Below are positions 1 to 8,946 of a DNA stretch of 41,124 nt, piece after piece. The position numbers were made by a program, and so were the translations under genes. Within the stretch, counting starts at the first letter, position 1. Every line of letters starts with the position of its first letter. Below the pieces are notes generated by a model. That model was not told the origin of the DNA. It saw only the letters and a program-made list of their open reading frames with translations, and ran no database searches. Source of the DNA: Chloroflexota bacterium (GTDB lineage: Bacteria; Chloroflexota; Dehalococcoidia; UBA2979); the NCBI GenBank assembly GCA_947472995.1, contig CANJBO010000015.1:1-41124 (forward strand), read 5' to 3'.

Positions 1-1347
1 AAGGCGGAGGAGCTGATCGCGGTCTACGACCTCGGCGGCGGCACGTTCGACATCTCCGTGCTGGAGATCGGTGACGGCACGTTCCAGGTGAAGGCGACCA
101 ACGGCGACACGTTCCTGGGCGGCGACGACTTCGACAACCTGCTGATCGACTACCTCGTCGCGGAGTTCAAGCGCGAGCAGGGCGTCGATCTCGGGCAGGA
201 CCGCAGCGCGCTCCAGCGCCTGAAGGAGGCGGCCGAGCGCGCGAAGATCGAGCTGTCGTCCGCGCAGCAGACGGAGATCAACCTGCCGTTCATCACCGCC
301 GACGCCTCCGGGCCGAAGCACATGGTGCTGAACCTCACGCGATCGAAGTTCGAGCAGCTCGTCGGCGACCTCGTCGACCGCTCCATCGAGCCGGTGCGGC
401 AGGCCCTGAAGGACGCGGGCGTCTCGCCGAGCGACATCGACGAGGTGGTCCTCGTCGGCGGCATGACGCGCATGCCGCTGGTGCAGGCGAAGGTGCAGGA
501 GTTCTTCGGCAAGGAGCCGCACCGCGGCGTGAACCCGGACGAGGTCGTCGCGATCGGTGCGGCGGTGCAGGCCGGCGTGCTGAAGGGCGACGTCAAGGAC
601 GTCCTGCTGCTGGACGTGACCCCGCTGACGCTGGGCATCGAGACGCTGGGCGGCGTGATGACCCCGCTCATCGAGCGCAACACGACGATCCCGACGAGCG
701 CGTCGCAGACGTTCTCGACGGCGTCCGACAACCAGCCGTCCGTCGAGATCCACGTGCTGCAGGGCGAGCGGTCGATGGCCAACGACAACAAGTCGATGGC
801 GCGCTTCATCCTCGACGGCCTGCTGCCGGCGCCGCGCGGCGTCCCGCAGGTCGAGGTGACGTTCGACATCGACGCGAACGGCATCGTGAAGGTGTCGGCC
901 TCCGACAAGGCGACCGGCAAGCAGCAGCACGTCACGATCCAGTCGGCGAGCGGTCTGACCGACGCCGAGGTGGAGCGACTGCGGCAGGAGGGCGAGGCGC
1001 ACGCCGCCGAGGACGCGGAGCGCCGCGCCGCGGTGGAGACGCGCAACCAGGCGGAGTCCCTCGCGTACTCCGCCGAGAAGATGGTCGCCGACAACGCCGA
1101 GGTGATCTCGGAGGACCAGAAGAAGTCGGTGACCGACGCTGTCGCCGAGGTCCGCGAGTCCCTCAAGGGCGAGGACAACGAGGCGATCGGCGAGAAGCTC
1201 GCCGCGCTCTCGAAGGCGATGCAGGAGGTCGGCGCAGCGGTCTACGGAGCGCAGCAGGCCGCGAACGCCCCCGGGGGCGGCGGCGGCGACCAGCCCGGCG
1301 CAGACGCCGAAGGCGAGACGATCGAAGGCGAGTTCCGCGAGGTATAG
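1..1347 (+). CDS. dnaK: Chaperone DnaK (Hsp70), 5' end outside window
   Basis: ATP-dependent Hsp70 chaperone that binds exposed hydrophobic segments of client proteins, working with DnaJ and GrpE in the cytoplasm. The open frame is read from base 1 and gives 448 residues, so roughly the first 185 residues of the usual ~620-640 are missing. Visible are the ATPase phosphate-2 motif [10 protein letters not shown], the motif [14 protein letters not shown], the substrate-binding domain start ([11 protein letters not shown]) and the acidic tail ending GEFREV, which is typical of DnaK. The gene ends in TAG and is followed by a strong hairpin. dnaJ and prmA follow on the same strand after an intervening convergent gene, so the classical dnaK-dnaJ pair is interrupted here. 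Identity is very secure. Confidence 0.98.
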   Translation, partial: KAEELIAVYDLGGGTFDISVLEIGDGTFQVKATNGDTFLGGDDFDNLLIDYLVAEFKREQGVDLGQDRSALQRLKEAAERAKIELSSAQQTEINLPFITADASGPKHMVLNLTRSKFEQLVGDLVDRSIEPVRQALKDAGVSPSDIDEVVLVGGMTRMPLVQAKVQEFFGKEPHRGVNPDEVVAIGAAVQAGVLKGDVKDVLLLDVTPLTLGIETLGGVMTPLIERNTTIPTSASQTFSTASDNQPSVEIHVLQGERSMANDNKSMARFILDGLLPAPRGVPQVEVTFDIDANGIVKVSASDKATGKQQHVTIQSASGLTDAEVERLRQEGEAHAAEDAERRAAVETRNQAESLAYSAEKMVADNAEVISEDQKKSVTDAVAEVRESLKGEDNEAIGEKLAALSKAMQEVGAAVYGAQQAANAPGGGGGDQPGADAEGETIEGEFREV

Positions 1348-1373
1348 TCGCGGCCTCGATGCGATGCACAGAC

Positions 1374-1405
1374 AGAGAGGCCCGGGCGTGAGCCCGGGCC
1401 TCTCT
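1374..1405. terminator. Bidirectional terminator hairpin between convergent dnaK and metallophosphoesterase gene
   Basis: A perfect 14-bp inverted repeat (1374-1387 with 1392-1405) with a four-base GTGA loop. It begins 27 bases after the dnaK stop and 24 bases from the end of the facing gene. The T-run after it is weak on both strands, so the call rests on stem strength and position between convergent genes. Confidence 0.8.
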
Positions 1406-1428
1406 GCGTTCGATGCCGCCCGGCGGGG

Positions 1429-2571
1429 TTACGGCTTCGGCGTGGCGGTAGCGGTGGGCGTCGCAGTCGAGGCGACCTGCGGCTTCTGGCCGACGATCAT
1501 CGGCTCGATCACGAAGAGGTTGCGGCTCGTCGGGTCGACGGTGACCTTTACCCACTGGACGTTGGCGGAGCCGAACGTCTGGATGCGGGTGAAGTTCGCG
1601 ATCGCCTTCGCGTTGTCGCCGGCGACGTACTTGTTGGCCCCCGGCTTCACGGCGGGGTCGATGGCGAGCGGCTTGTCGACCTTGAAGAAGTGCGTGTCGC
1701 CGTGCACGTACACCACCTGCCCGGCGTACTTCTGCGTCTCGTCGGCCACGGTCTCGATGAACCGGGTGTAGCCGCTGTACGAGGGCTCGCTGCGCTCGTC
1801 GACGGGCGTCTCCGGCACGTCGAAGCCCGGGTCCGCCTGGGCGACGATCAAGACTCCGGCGAGGTTGCGCTGCCGCGCGATGGCGAAGGACTGCTTCAGC
1901 CACTCGATGTTCGCCTGATCGCGCTTTACGGCCTCCAGATTGGCCGGCAGGCAGTCCGCCATCGTGCGGTTGCTCTTGTCGACGCAACCCTTGTTGTCGA
2001 GGATGTAGTTGTTGTTGCTGCCCGGCATGCTCAGGCCGACGAACATCACGTTGCCATAGACCCAGCGCGTGGTCTCGGAGTACTTCTGGCCGGGTGCGCC
2101 CTGGTGCTCCAAGGGCAGCGTCGTCTTGCCGAACGAGTTGACCGCGCTGAACATCGTGCGGCGGAGATAGTCCAGCCGCTCGAGCGGGTCGAAGCTCCCG
2201 GCAGCGGTGCGGTGGCAGTCGGTCCACTCGTTGTCGCCGACCACGTAGATCAGGGGCGAGTTCAGGGAATTGAAGCGTGCGGCCGCGTCTGCGTACGAGG
2301 CGTTGTCGCAGCGGGTCGCGCCGTCCCAGAGGTCGCCGTCGTAGATGGAGAACGTCAGGTTCTGGCTGTTGATGTCGGCGAGCAGCCCGGCAATCTCGGC
2401 GGCGTTGTTCGCTTTGTCATAGGGCACGTCGCCCCATAGGCCAAAGGTGAAGCGCTGGGGGTCATCGGCGCTGGCGCGGCGGGCGGGGATGGCAATCGCC
2501 GCCGCAGCGACGAGGACGAGGGCGATGGCGATGGCGATCATCGACCAGCGGCTGGACTGGAACAGGTGCAT
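1429..2571 (-). CDS. Secreted calcineurin-like metallophosphoesterase
   Basis: Predicted exported phosphoesterase of 380 residues. The chosen ATG has GGAGG seven to eight bases upstream (GGAGGCACC-ATG). An upstream in-frame start would add 27 residues without a comparable ribosome site. The N-terminus has a basic segment, a hydrophobic helix rich in I, A, L and V, and an A-rich cleavage-like region (ARRASADD), so it is exported or membrane-anchored. Metal-binding motifs of the calcineurin-like fold are visible: GDVPYD near the mature start, DGDLWDG, GDNEWTD and a late VHGDTHFF in place of the common GHxH. The C-terminus is a Thr/Ala/Pro tail. The substrate cannot be told from sequence. It converges on dnaK and shares the hairpin terminator with it. 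Confidence 0.75.
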   Translation of the reverse strand: MHLFQSSRWSMIAIAIALVLVAAAAIAIPARRASADDPQRFTFGLWGDVPYDKANNAAEIAGLLADINSQNLTFSIYDGDLWDGATRCDNASYADAAARFNSLNSPLIYVVGDNEWTDCHRTAAGSFDPLERLDYLRRTMFSAVNSFGKTTLPLEHQGAPGQKYSETTRWVYGNVMFVGLSMPGSNNNYILDNKGCVDKSNRTMADCLPANLEAVKRDQANIEWLKQSFAIARQRNLAGVLIVAQADPGFDVPETPVDERSEPSYSGYTRFIETVADETQKYAGQVVYVHGDTHFFKVDKPLAIDPAVKPGANKYVAGDNAKAIANFTRIQTFGSANVQWVKVTVDPTSRNLFVIEPMIVGQKPQVASTATPTATATPKP

Positions 2572-2705
2572 GGTGCCTCCGAGGCGGATCTGGACGTTCG
2601 AGCGGTTCTGACTGACGACCCTATGCCTCTGACGGAGCGGGCCGGTTCGCATTCCGTTAAGGGCCGGTCAGGGTGTTCCCGGGGTGCCCGAGACGGCCGG
2701 GCCGG

Positions 2706-2711
2706 TATACT
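2706..2711 (+). promoter_or_regulatory. -10 element TATACT directly upstream of dnaJ
   Basis: TATACT ends nine bases before the dnaJ ATG, so a transcript from it would have a leader of only about 0-4 bases. No Shine-Dalgarno sequence precedes this ATG, which agrees with leaderless initiation. No good -35 box is seen 17 bases upstream. Confidence 0.5.
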
Positions 2712-2720
2712 GAGACGCCT

Positions 2721-3836
2721 ATGACCACTGAGACCGACCTCTACGGCGTGCTCGGCGTCGCGCGCGACGCCTCGGCGGACGACATCAAGCGTGCGTTCCG
2801 CAAGCTCGCCATGGAGTTCCACCCCGACCGCAACAAGGAGCCGGAGGCGGAAGGCCGCTTCAAGCAGGTCAACGCCGCCTACGAGGTGCTGTCCGACAAC
2901 GACAAGCGTGCGAAGTACGACCGCTTCGGCATGGCCGGGGTCAACGGCGGCGCGCAGGGCTTCTCCGGCCACGAGGGCTTCGGCGGCTTCGGCGACATCT
3001 TCGACGCGTTCTTCCGCGGCACCGCGACGCGACGCGCCGGGCCACAGCCCGGCTCCGACCTGCGCGCGACCCTCGAGCTGTCGCTCGAGGAGGCGGTGTT
3101 CGGCGTCGAGAAGGAGATCGTGTACCAGCGCACGGAGCGCTGCAACGACTGCAAGGCGACGGGCCAGAAGGACGGCGGCGCGCGCGACACGTGCCCGGAG
3201 TGCAACGGGCAGGGCGAGCTGCACCGCGTGCAGCAGTCGCTCTTCGGCCAGTTCGTGAACGTCACCGCGTGCAACCGCTGTCGAGGCGAGGGCCAGATCG
3301 TCACGAACCCGTGTCCCGCGTGCCACGGCGCGGGGGCGAAGCGCGCGCGCGTGAAGCGCAGCGTGCGTATCCCCGGCGGCGTGGACGAGGGATCGCAGAT
3401 CCGCATCGCCGGTGAGGGCGACGCCGGATCGCACGGCGGCCCCTCGGGCAACCTGTACGTCGAGCTCGCGGTCGCCGAGCACGAGGTGTTCAAGCGCCTC
3501 GACCAGGACCTCGTGTTCGACCTGCCGCTGAACGTCGCGCAGGCCGCGCTCGGCATCGACATCGACATCCCGACGCTCGAGGGCGACACCGAGGAGCTGA
3601 AGCTCAAGGGCGGCGTGCAGCCCGGCGAGGTGCACGTGATCAAGGGCCGCGGCGTCCCGCACCTGCGCGGCAGCGGGCGCGGAGACCTCCTCGTGCGGAC
3701 GTTCGTCGTCGTGCCGGACAAGCTGTCGCAGGAGCAGCGCGAGCTGATGCACCGCCTCGCCGAGTCGCTCGGCACGCCGGACGTCCCCGACGGAGAGCCG
3801 TCGTTCTTCGGGCGTCTGCGCGACGCGTTCTCGTAG
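2721..3836 (+). CDS. dnaJ: Chaperone DnaJ (type I Hsp40)
   Basis: Co-chaperone that stimulates DnaK ATPase activity and delivers clients; 371 residues, the usual size. The order is canonical: an N-terminal J domain with the HPD motif (EFHPDRNKE), a Gly/Phe-rich segment (residues ~75-105), four zinc-binding CxxCxGxG-type repeats ([32 protein letters not shown]) and the C-terminal substrate-binding domains. The ATG at 2721 is chosen because the J domain begins right after it (TDLYGVLGV). An upstream in-frame start would add an unrelated 16-residue stretch across the promoter. prmA starts 10 bases after the stop and is probably cotranscribed. Confidence 0.97.
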   Translation: MTTETDLYGVLGVARDASADDIKRAFRKLAMEFHPDRNKEPEAEGRFKQVNAAYEVLSDNDKRAKYDRFGMAGVNGGAQGFSGHEGFGGFGDIFDAFFRGTATRRAGPQPGSDLRATLELSLEEAVFGVEKEIVYQRTERCNDCKATGQKDGGARDTCPECNGQGELHRVQQSLFGQFVNVTACNRCRGEGQIVTNPCPACHGAGAKRARVKRSVRIPGGVDEGSQIRIAGEGDAGSHGGPSGNLYVELAVAEHEVFKRLDQDLVFDLPLNVAQAALGIDIDIPTLEGDTEELKLKGGVQPGEVHVIKGRGVPHLRGSGRGDLLVRTFVVVPDKLSQEQRELMHRLAESLGTPDVPDGEPSFFGRLRDAFS

Positions 3837-3846
3837 CGCATCCTTC

Positions 3847-4821
3847 ATGCCCTCGCCCGATGACCGCTGGGTGGAGGTGACCGTGCGCGTCGCCCCCGGC
3901 GACGTGGACGCCGTCGCCGACGAGATGCGCGAGGCCGGCGCCGAGGGCGTCGCGATCGAGCCCGCGATCCAGGTCGATGACAACGCCGACTTCCACTACG
4001 AGGAGCTGGACGCGCCCTCGCTGGTGCGCGCCACCTTCCCCGCGCTCGCGCCCGGTACGCCCAGGCGCGCGCTGCGCCGCCGCCTCGCCGCGCTCGACCT
4101 CGACGCGCCGCTGCCGCGGCTGCGCTTCGTCGAGGTGGGTGCGCACGTGTGGTCGGAGGAGTGGAAGCAGTTCTACCACGTGCAGCACATCGGCCAGCGG
4201 CTCGTCGTGCGTCCCTCGTGGGAGCCGTACGAGGCGCAGCCGGGCGAGGTCGTCGTCGAGCTCGACCCGGGCACCGCGTTCGGCACCGGCCAGCACGAGA
4301 CGACGCGCCTGTGCCTCGAAGCGCTCGAGGCGGAGCAGCACGGGGAGATCGAGGTGCTGGACGTCGGCGCGGGCTCGGGCATCCTCGCCATCGCGAGCGC
4401 GCTGCTCGGCGCGCGCGAGGTGCGCGCCTGCGACAACGACGCGGAGACGATCGCGATCGCCGTCGAGAACGCGCGCCTCAACGGCGTCGCGGACCGCATC
4501 GACTTTCGTGCGGGCTCGCTGCCCGGCGCGCCGGCCGAGGGTGCGCCGATGATCGGCACGCCGACGCTCGCGTGGCCGTGGGCGGAGCCGCCGCGCGCGT
4601 GCTGCGATCTGCTGGTCGCGAACATCTCATCGACGGTGAACGTGCTGCTGCTGCCCGCGTTCGCCTCGGCGATCCGCCCGGGCGGCACGGTGATCCTCAG
4701 CGGCTTCATCGCACGCGACGTGGACGAGGTGCGCGACGCCGCGCGTGCGGCGGGCCTCGACCCCGAGCGCGTCACCGCCGAGGGCGACTGGCGCTGCCTC
4801 GTCGCCCGCGCGCCGAGGTAG
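3847..4821 (+). CDS. prmA: Ribosomal protein L11 methyltransferase
   Basis: SAM-dependent methyltransferase that modifies lysines (and the N-terminus) of ribosomal protein L11; 324 residues. The diagnostic PrmA segment DPGTAFGTGQHETT is present, followed by SAM motif I (LDVGAGSGILAIAS), the acidic end of strand 2 (ACDNDAE) and the LLVANISS catalytic-site segment. The N-terminal ~100 residues match the L11-recognition domain in position. The neighbourhood (dnaJ-prmA) is a common arrangement. No clear Shine-Dalgarno site is seen before the ATG, so translation may be coupled to dnaJ 10 bases upstream. Its substrate L11 (rplK) is also in this window at 39255-39677. Confidence 0.95.
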   Translation: MPSPDDRWVEVTVRVAPGDVDAVADEMREAGAEGVAIEPAIQVDDNADFHYEELDAPSLVRATFPALAPGTPRRALRRRLAALDLDAPLPRLRFVEVGAHVWSEEWKQFYHVQHIGQRLVVRPSWEPYEAQPGEVVVELDPGTAFGTGQHETTRLCLEALEAEQHGEIEVLDVGAGSGILAIASALLGAREVRACDNDAETIAIAVENARLNGVADRIDFRAGSLPGAPAEGAPMIGTPTLAWPWAEPPRACCDLLVANISSTVNVLLLPAFASAIRPGGTVILSGFIARDVDEVRDAARAAGLDPERVTAEGDWRCLVARAPR

Positions 4822-4850
4822 CAGCGCGCTCGTCGCGTCGCGATGGGGCG

Positions 4851-4884
4851 TCGAGGTGATCGAGCGAGGCGGAGATCACCTCGA
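4851..4884. repeat. Inverted repeat with TCGAGGTGATC arms after prmA
   Basis: TCGAGGTGATC (4851-4861) is perfectly complementary to 4874-4884, with a 12-base loop. It lies 29 bases after the prmA stop, just outside the first dispersed-repeat pair. It carries the TCGAGGTG word that recurs near other intergenic repeats here. A terminator role is possible but no T-run follows. Confidence 0.6.
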
Positions 4885-4910
4885 TGTCGACGCGCTGATA
4901 TGCAACGAGC

Positions 4911-5109
4911 GGGGCGGCCCACCTCTGCCCCTCCCGGCGCGGGAGGGGTTCTGAATCAGAAGATGTTGTGAGGAGCTGCGCCCCTCACACTCCCGGCGGA
5001 GTCTGTCAGGCTGCGATAGATCTTGAGGGCTCAGGGGCGTTGGGGGTGAAACCCCCAACGTTTCATCCCCTCTTCCCGCGCAGGGAAGGGGGCAGGGGGA
5101 TGGCCGCCC
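4911..5109. repeat. Dispersed repeat locus 1: inverted A/B pair (units R1 and R2)
   Basis: Fills most of the 382-base gap between convergent prmA and the M23 gene. Unit R1 (type A, plus strand, 4911-5015) starts GGGGCGGCCCACC and has hairpin 1 (4928-4936 with 4940-4948) and hairpin 2 (TGTGAGG 4967-4973 with CCTCACA 4983-4989, triloop TGC). Unit R2 (type B, minus strand, 5109-5032) starts GGGCGGCCATCCC and has a CTTCCC/GGGAAG hairpin 1 and a hairpin 2 of CGTTGGGGG with CCCCCAACG (5038-5046, 5052-5060). The GGGCGGCC ends face outward. Arms outside the cores (4892-4904 and 5116-5128) are also a perfect 13-bp inverted repeat. No gene was seen in this gap. Confidence 0.8.
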
Positions 5110-5203
5110 TGCTGGTGCATATCAGCGCACCTCATGTCGAGGTCGGTCGCCGCTTCACGCTCGCGCCCCCTCGACGTTCGTGCGCATTGCCTTCGGCATC
5201 GTG

Positions 5204-6364
5204 CTAGCGGGGGAAGCGGCGGGTGGTCCACGTCGCGGGGTCGACGTTGATGCCGTACACGGTGAGCTCCCAGTGCAGGTGCGGCCCGGTGGCGAAGCCC
5301 GTCGCGCCGACGTGGCCGATGAGCGTGCCCGCCTCGACGGTCTGGCCGACGCGCGCGGTGATGTCGAGGAGGTGGTGGTAGCCGGTCAGCACGCCGGCGC
5401 CGTGATCGATGATCACGGCGTTGCCGCGGATCGGCATCGTGCCCACCCATGAGACACGCCCCGCCGCCGGCGCCACCACCGGCGCACCCGAGTCGGCCGC
5501 CAGGTCCTCGCCCGTGTGGAACTCGCCGATCGGGCCGCCGTTGATCGAGCGGCCGGAGCCGAAGATCGTACTGACCTCGAACGTCGCGATCGGGTAGCGG
5601 AACGCGCCGCTCCAGCGCGGCATCGCGTCGAACGAGGAGAACTGCTGCCCGCGCATCGAGTTCTCGGTGGCGGCGGCGTTCGGCGTGAGGATCGACGCGG
5701 TCTCCTCGGTCACCTGCAGGTAGTCCACGGGGCGCCCGGGGTCGACGACGGTGTACGAGGCGGTCGCGACGCCGGGGATCGGACGGCCCTGCGCGTCGCG
5801 CGCGGAGACGGAGAGCGTCGCCGGGCCGTAGGTCGCGTACAGGCCGATGCCCACCACTGCCCACGATCCGCCGGAGTCCGGCAGCAGCGGCACGCTGTTC
5901 CCCGCGGCCGTGCGAACCACGCCCTCGGTCGGCCCGGTGACGCGCACGATCAGCGTCTCGCCCGGCGCGACGCGCGCCGGCACGACCTCGACCGTGAACG
6001 GGGCGACGACGCCGGGCGTCGTGGGCGCGGGGCTCGCGGTCGAGGGTTGCGTCGCTGAGGGCGTGCCCGGCGCGGTGCCCAGCGGGGGGCGAGTCCCGGG
6101 CGGGGGCAGCGTCGGTGTCGCGCTCGCGGTCGGCGAGGCGGACGGGCTCGCGCTCGGCTCGGGCCTCGCGGCGGTGGCCGAGGCAGCCGGCGTGGCCGTC
6201 GCGGGCGCGGTGACCGTCCCGCCGGGCGCCTCGCGCGGGGCGGCGCACCCGGCCAGCGCGAGGACGAGGACGAGCGTTGCGGCCACGCCGACGAGCCACC
6301 TCGACGGGCGGTGGCCGCGTCGGGCGGCGGCCGTCGGGTGTGTCATGGACATCGGCAGCGACAC
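5204..6364 (-). CDS. M23-family peptidase-like lipoprotein (LytM domain)
   Basis: Predicted cell-envelope zinc endopeptidase of 386 residues acting on peptidoglycan or other envelope polymers. A GTG start at 6364 is preferred because GAGGAG sits six bases upstream; ATGs at 6352 and 6346 lack such a site. The N-terminus is a lipoprotein signal (basic residues, ~14 hydrophobic residues, lipobox LALAGC). A long Thr/Pro/Ala/Ser linker follows, then an Ig-like region and a C-terminal M23 domain with its zinc ligands: HTGED near residue 283, YHHL and HLHWE near residue 362. All expected ligands are present, so it may be active. It is divergent from moxR, sharing a 244-base upstream region, and convergent with prmA across dispersed-repeat locus 1. 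Confidence 0.88.
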   Translation of the reverse strand: MSLPMSMTHPTAAARRGHRPSRWLVGVAATLVLVLALAGCAAPREAPGGTVTAPATATPAASATAARPEPSASPSASPTASATPTLPPPGTRPPLGTAPGTPSATQPSTASPAPTTPGVVAPFTVEVVPARVAPGETLIVRVTGPTEGVVRTAAGNSVPLLPDSGGSWAVVGIGLYATYGPATLSVSARDAQGRPIPGVATASYTVVDPGRPVDYLQVTEETASILTPNAAATENSMRGQQFSSFDAMPRWSGAFRYPIATFEVSTIFGSGRSINGGPIGEFHTGEDLAADSGAPVVAPAAGRVSWVGTMPIRGNAVIIDHGAGVLTGYHHLLDITARVGQTVEAGTLIGHVGATGFATGPHLHWELTVYGINVDPATWTTRRFPR

Positions 6365-6423
6365 GCGTGGCTCCTCGATGGCTGGTCGTCCAACCCGACA
6401 ACACACATTGGAAACGTCTGGAG

Positions 6424-6441
6424 GGTAGGTTCCATCCTACC
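6424..6441. promoter_or_regulatory. Palindrome GGTAGG-N6-CCTACC in divergent promoter region
   Basis: Perfect 6-bp arms (6424-6429, 6436-6441) around a six-base centre, between the divergent M23 and moxR genes and about 35 bases upstream of the moxR -10 element. A further GGTAGG occurs at 6455-6460. The spacing could suit a dimeric repressor or activator, but no regulator is identified. Confidence 0.35.
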
Positions 6442-6472
6442 GTCCCGAGGGGGCGGTAGGCCCTTGCAGAAT

Positions 6473-6481
6473 TGCTATACT
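6473..6481 (+). promoter_or_regulatory. Extended -10 promoter TTGCTATACT for the moxR operon
   Basis: TATACT (6476-6481) is preceded by TG plus one base, the extended -10 form, which can work without a good -35. It points toward moxR with a leader of about 120 bases. No competing promoter-like sequence was found in the leader. Confidence 0.5.
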
Positions 6482-6608
6482 CGGGGACACTTCGGTCAGC
6501 GGCAGCCCGGCGTTGGAACCCCCTGAACGAGGTCATCCCACGGTCGGCAGCGGACGCCCTCGGCGGGTGTCCGCCGTCGCATCGTCGGCCCTGTGGCGGA
6601 GGACTGGC

Positions 6609-7565
6609 ATGGAGGATCCCCGACTGATCGCAGAGCGCGTGCTCGAGAACGTCGAGCACGTGATCATCGGCAAGACGCACGAGGCGCGCCTCGCGCTGAT
6701 CACGCTGCTGTGCCGCGGCCACCTGCTGATCGAGGACGTCCCGGGCGTCGGCAAGACGATGCTCGCCCGCGCGCTCGCGCGGTCCACCGGATGCGAGTTC
6801 TCGCGCATCCAGTTCACGCCCGACCTGCTGCCGACGGACGTCACCGGCGTCACGATCTACCAGCAGGGCTCCGGCCGCTTCGAGTTCCGCCCCGGCCCGA
6901 TCATGGCGCAGATCGTCCTCGCCGACGAGGTGAACCGCGCGACGCCGAAGACGCAGTCCGCCCTCCTCGAAGCGATGGAGGAGCACCAGGTCACCGTCGA
7001 CGGCGTGACGCACCCGCTCTCGCGCCCCTCGATGGTGATGGCGACGCAGAACCCGATCGAGTACGAGGGCACGTTCCCGCTGCCGGAGGCGCAGCTCGAC
7101 CGCTTCCTGCTGCGCATCCACCTCGGCTACCCGAGCGCCACCGACGAGGTGCTGATCATGGACGCGCAGCAGTCGCGTCACCCGATCACCGACCTGCCCG
7201 CGGTGATCACGCCCGACGAGGTCGTCGAGATGCAGGACGCCGTCGGCCGCATCTACGTCGACCCGCTGATCAAGCAGTACATCGTGTCGCTGGTGACGGC
7301 GACGCGTGAGCACGAGTCGGTCTACCTGGGTGCGTCGCCGCGCGGATCGCTCGCGCTGATGCGCGCGACACAGGCGCACGCGCTCCTCGATGGGCGCGAC
7401 TTCGTGCAGCCGGATGATGTGAAGCTGCTGGCCTACCCCACCCTGGGCCACCGCGTGATCGTGAGCCCGAGCGCTCGCGTTCGCGACATCGACAGCGCGC
7501 AGATCGTCAACGAGGCGGTCGAGCGCGTGGCCGTCCCGGGCGTCCGCGCCCGCGGCGGTTCGTAG
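6609..7565 (+). CDS. MoxR-family AAA+ ATPase (first copy)
   Basis: AAA+ ATPase of the MoxR class, 318 residues; these act as chaperone-like partners for VWA or DUF58 proteins. The ATG at 6609 has GGAGGA five bases upstream. Walker A is [10 protein letters not shown], Walker B is [10 protein letters not shown], and the MoxR signatures [22 protein letters not shown] and [16 protein letters not shown] follow, then the C-terminal lid. It is the first gene of a moxR-DUF58-transglutaminase-like cluster. The second MoxR in the window (16016-17011) carries GLAKT instead of GVGKT and sits in a Bat-type operon, so the two are separate paralogues. Confidence 0.92.
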   Translation: MEDPRLIAERVLENVEHVIIGKTHEARLALITLLCRGHLLIEDVPGVGKTMLARALARSTGCEFSRIQFTPDLLPTDVTGVTIYQQGSGRFEFRPGPIMAQIVLADEVNRATPKTQSALLEAMEEHQVTVDGVTHPLSRPSMVMATQNPIEYEGTFPLPEAQLDRFLLRIHLGYPSATDEVLIMDAQQSRHPITDLPAVITPDEVVEMQDAVGRIYVDPLIKQYIVSLVTATREHESVYLGASPRGSLALMRATQAHALLDGRDFVQPDDVKLLAYPTLGHRVIVSPSARVRDIDSAQIVNEAVERVAVPGVRARGGS

Positions 7566-7569
7566 CAGA

Positions 7570-7612
7570 CCTCGACGGTACGCGGGGTGCGTCCCCGCTG
7601 CGCTGGTCGAGG
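7570..7612. repeat. Nested inverted repeat in moxR-DUF58 gap: CCTCGAC / GTCGAGG around GCGGGG / CCCCGC
   Basis: Outer arms CCTCGAC (7570-7576) and GTCGAGG (7606-7612) enclose an inner hairpin GCGGGG-TGCGT-CCCCGC (7582-7598). Both parts recall the dispersed repeat family in the window (GTCGAGG flanks; G-rich stem with a TGC-containing loop). It may be a minimal or decayed relative. It starts four bases after the moxR stop codon. Confidence 0.5.
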
Positions 7613-7621
7613 CCCGATCGG

Positions 7622-7657
7622 TTCGGGCGTGCCGGGGCTTCCCGGCGTGAGCCCGAA
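7622..7657 (+). promoter_or_regulatory. Leader hairpin immediately before the DUF58 ribosome site
   Basis: TTCGGGC (7622-7628) pairs with GCCCGAA (7651-7657), and inside it GCCGGG (7631-7636) pairs with CCCGGC (7641-7646) around a GCTT loop. The lower stem ends within the AAAGGGG ribosome site (7656-7662) of the next gene, so folding could affect its translation or mark an RNA-processing site. Confidence 0.45.
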
Positions 7658-7671
7658 AGGGGATGGGCACC

Positions 7672-8937
7672 ATGGAGCGACTGCGCGCCCTCGGCGGGGC
7701 GGCCCGGCGCAACGCGAACGTCACGCTCGCCGTGTCACTGGCGGTCGCGTGCTTCATCATCGCGCTGTCCTCGGGCTTCTGGCTGCTGTTCCGCCTCTCG
7801 TACGTCGTCGCGTTCGCGCTGCCGCTGCTCTACTTCTGGACGCACGCGATGGCGAAGAGCCTGACCGTCGAGGTGCAGCGCACCACGCAGCGCGTCACGC
7901 AGGGCCAGCCGATCGAGGGCCGCATCACCGTCCGATCGCGCTCCGTCCTGCCGAAGATGTGGCTGGAGGTGGAGGACCCCTCGTCGGTGCCGGGCCATAA
8001 CGCGCGGCGCGTGCTGGCGCTCGGCGCGCAGGGCGTCGCCTCATGGGACTACCGCACCCGGACACGCGTGCGCGGGCTGTACACGCTCGGCCCGGTGCGC
8101 GTCACGGCGTCCGACCCGTTCGGCTTCTTCCACGTCACGCGCACCTTCGGCGACGCGACCACGCTCCTCGTCTACCCGAACGCGCCGGAGCTGCCGAACT
8201 TCTACATCCCGCCCGCGAACCTCCCCGGCGAGGGCCGCATCCGCCGCCGCACGCACAACGTCACGCCGAACGTCGCGGGGGTCCGCCCGTACGAGCCGGG
8301 CGACTCGTTCAACCGCGTCCACTGGCCCGCCACCGCGCACCGCGGCATGCCGATGGTGAAGATCTTCGAGCTGGACCCGGCCTCGGACATCTGGCTCGTC
8401 CTCGACCTCCAGGGATCGCAGCATGCGGGCGAGGGCGAGGAAGGCACCGAGGAGATGGCGGTCTCGGTGGCCGCGTCGGTCGCGCGGTACTTCCTGAACG
8501 CGCACCGCTCCGTCGGGCTGATCTCGTTCGGCGACGACCTGCGCGTCAACGAGCCCGACCGCGGCCAGAACCACTACACGCGGCTCCTCGAGTCGCTCGC
8601 GCTGGCGCGCGCCACCGGCACCGTTCCGCTGATGAACCTGTTGATCGAGGAATCGCGACGCTTCGGCCGCCACACGACCGTGGTGGTCGTGACGCCCTCG
8701 GCGACGCAGGACTGGGCGCTCACGCTCATGTCGCTGCAGGGGCGCGGCGTGAAGGTGGCGGCCGTGCTCCTCGAGGCGGACACGTTCGGCGGCACGACGA
8801 GCCCGCTCGACGTGTACGGCACGCTCGCCGCGGGCGGCGTGTACGCGTACACCGTGAAGCACCACGACGACCTCACCCACGCGCTGTCCGAGGGCAGCGA
8901 TCCCATGCTCGGGCGCATCGCCCCGACGAAGCGGTAG
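7672..8937 (+). CDS. DUF58 domain protein (VWA-like), first copy
   Basis: DUF58 protein of 421 residues, the usual partner of MoxR ATPases; its biochemical role is unsettled but it is linked to envelope and stress functions. The ATG at 7672 is preferred over 7663 because AAAGGGG ends nine bases upstream of it and abuts the earlier one. Two hydrophobic helices lie near the N-terminus (residues ~15-60). The DUF58 signature is seen as GVRPYEPGDSFNRVHWPATA, and a VWA-like fold follows (WLVLDLQGS). It lies between moxR and the transglutaminase-like gene, the same order as in many actinobacterial and Chloroflexota genomes. It is longer than the second DUF58 protein here, which lacks the N-terminal membrane segment. 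Confidence 0.88.
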   Translation: MERLRALGGAARRNANVTLAVSLAVACFIIALSSGFWLLFRLSYVVAFALPLLYFWTHAMAKSLTVEVQRTTQRVTQGQPIEGRITVRSRSVLPKMWLEVEDPSSVPGHNARRVLALGAQGVASWDYRTRTRVRGLYTLGPVRVTASDPFGFFHVTRTFGDATTLLVYPNAPELPNFYIPPANLPGEGRIRRRTHNVTPNVAGVRPYEPGDSFNRVHWPATAHRGMPMVKIFELDPASDIWLVLDLQGSQHAGEGEEGTEEMAVSVAASVARYFLNAHRSVGLISFGDDLRVNEPDRGQNHYTRLLESLALARATGTVPLMNLLIEESRRFGRHTTVVVVTPSATQDWALTLMSLQGRGVKVAAVLLEADTFGGTTSPLDVYGTLAAGGVYAYTVKHHDDLTHALSEGSDPMLGRIAPTKR

Positions 8938-8946
8938 GAGCCAGTC

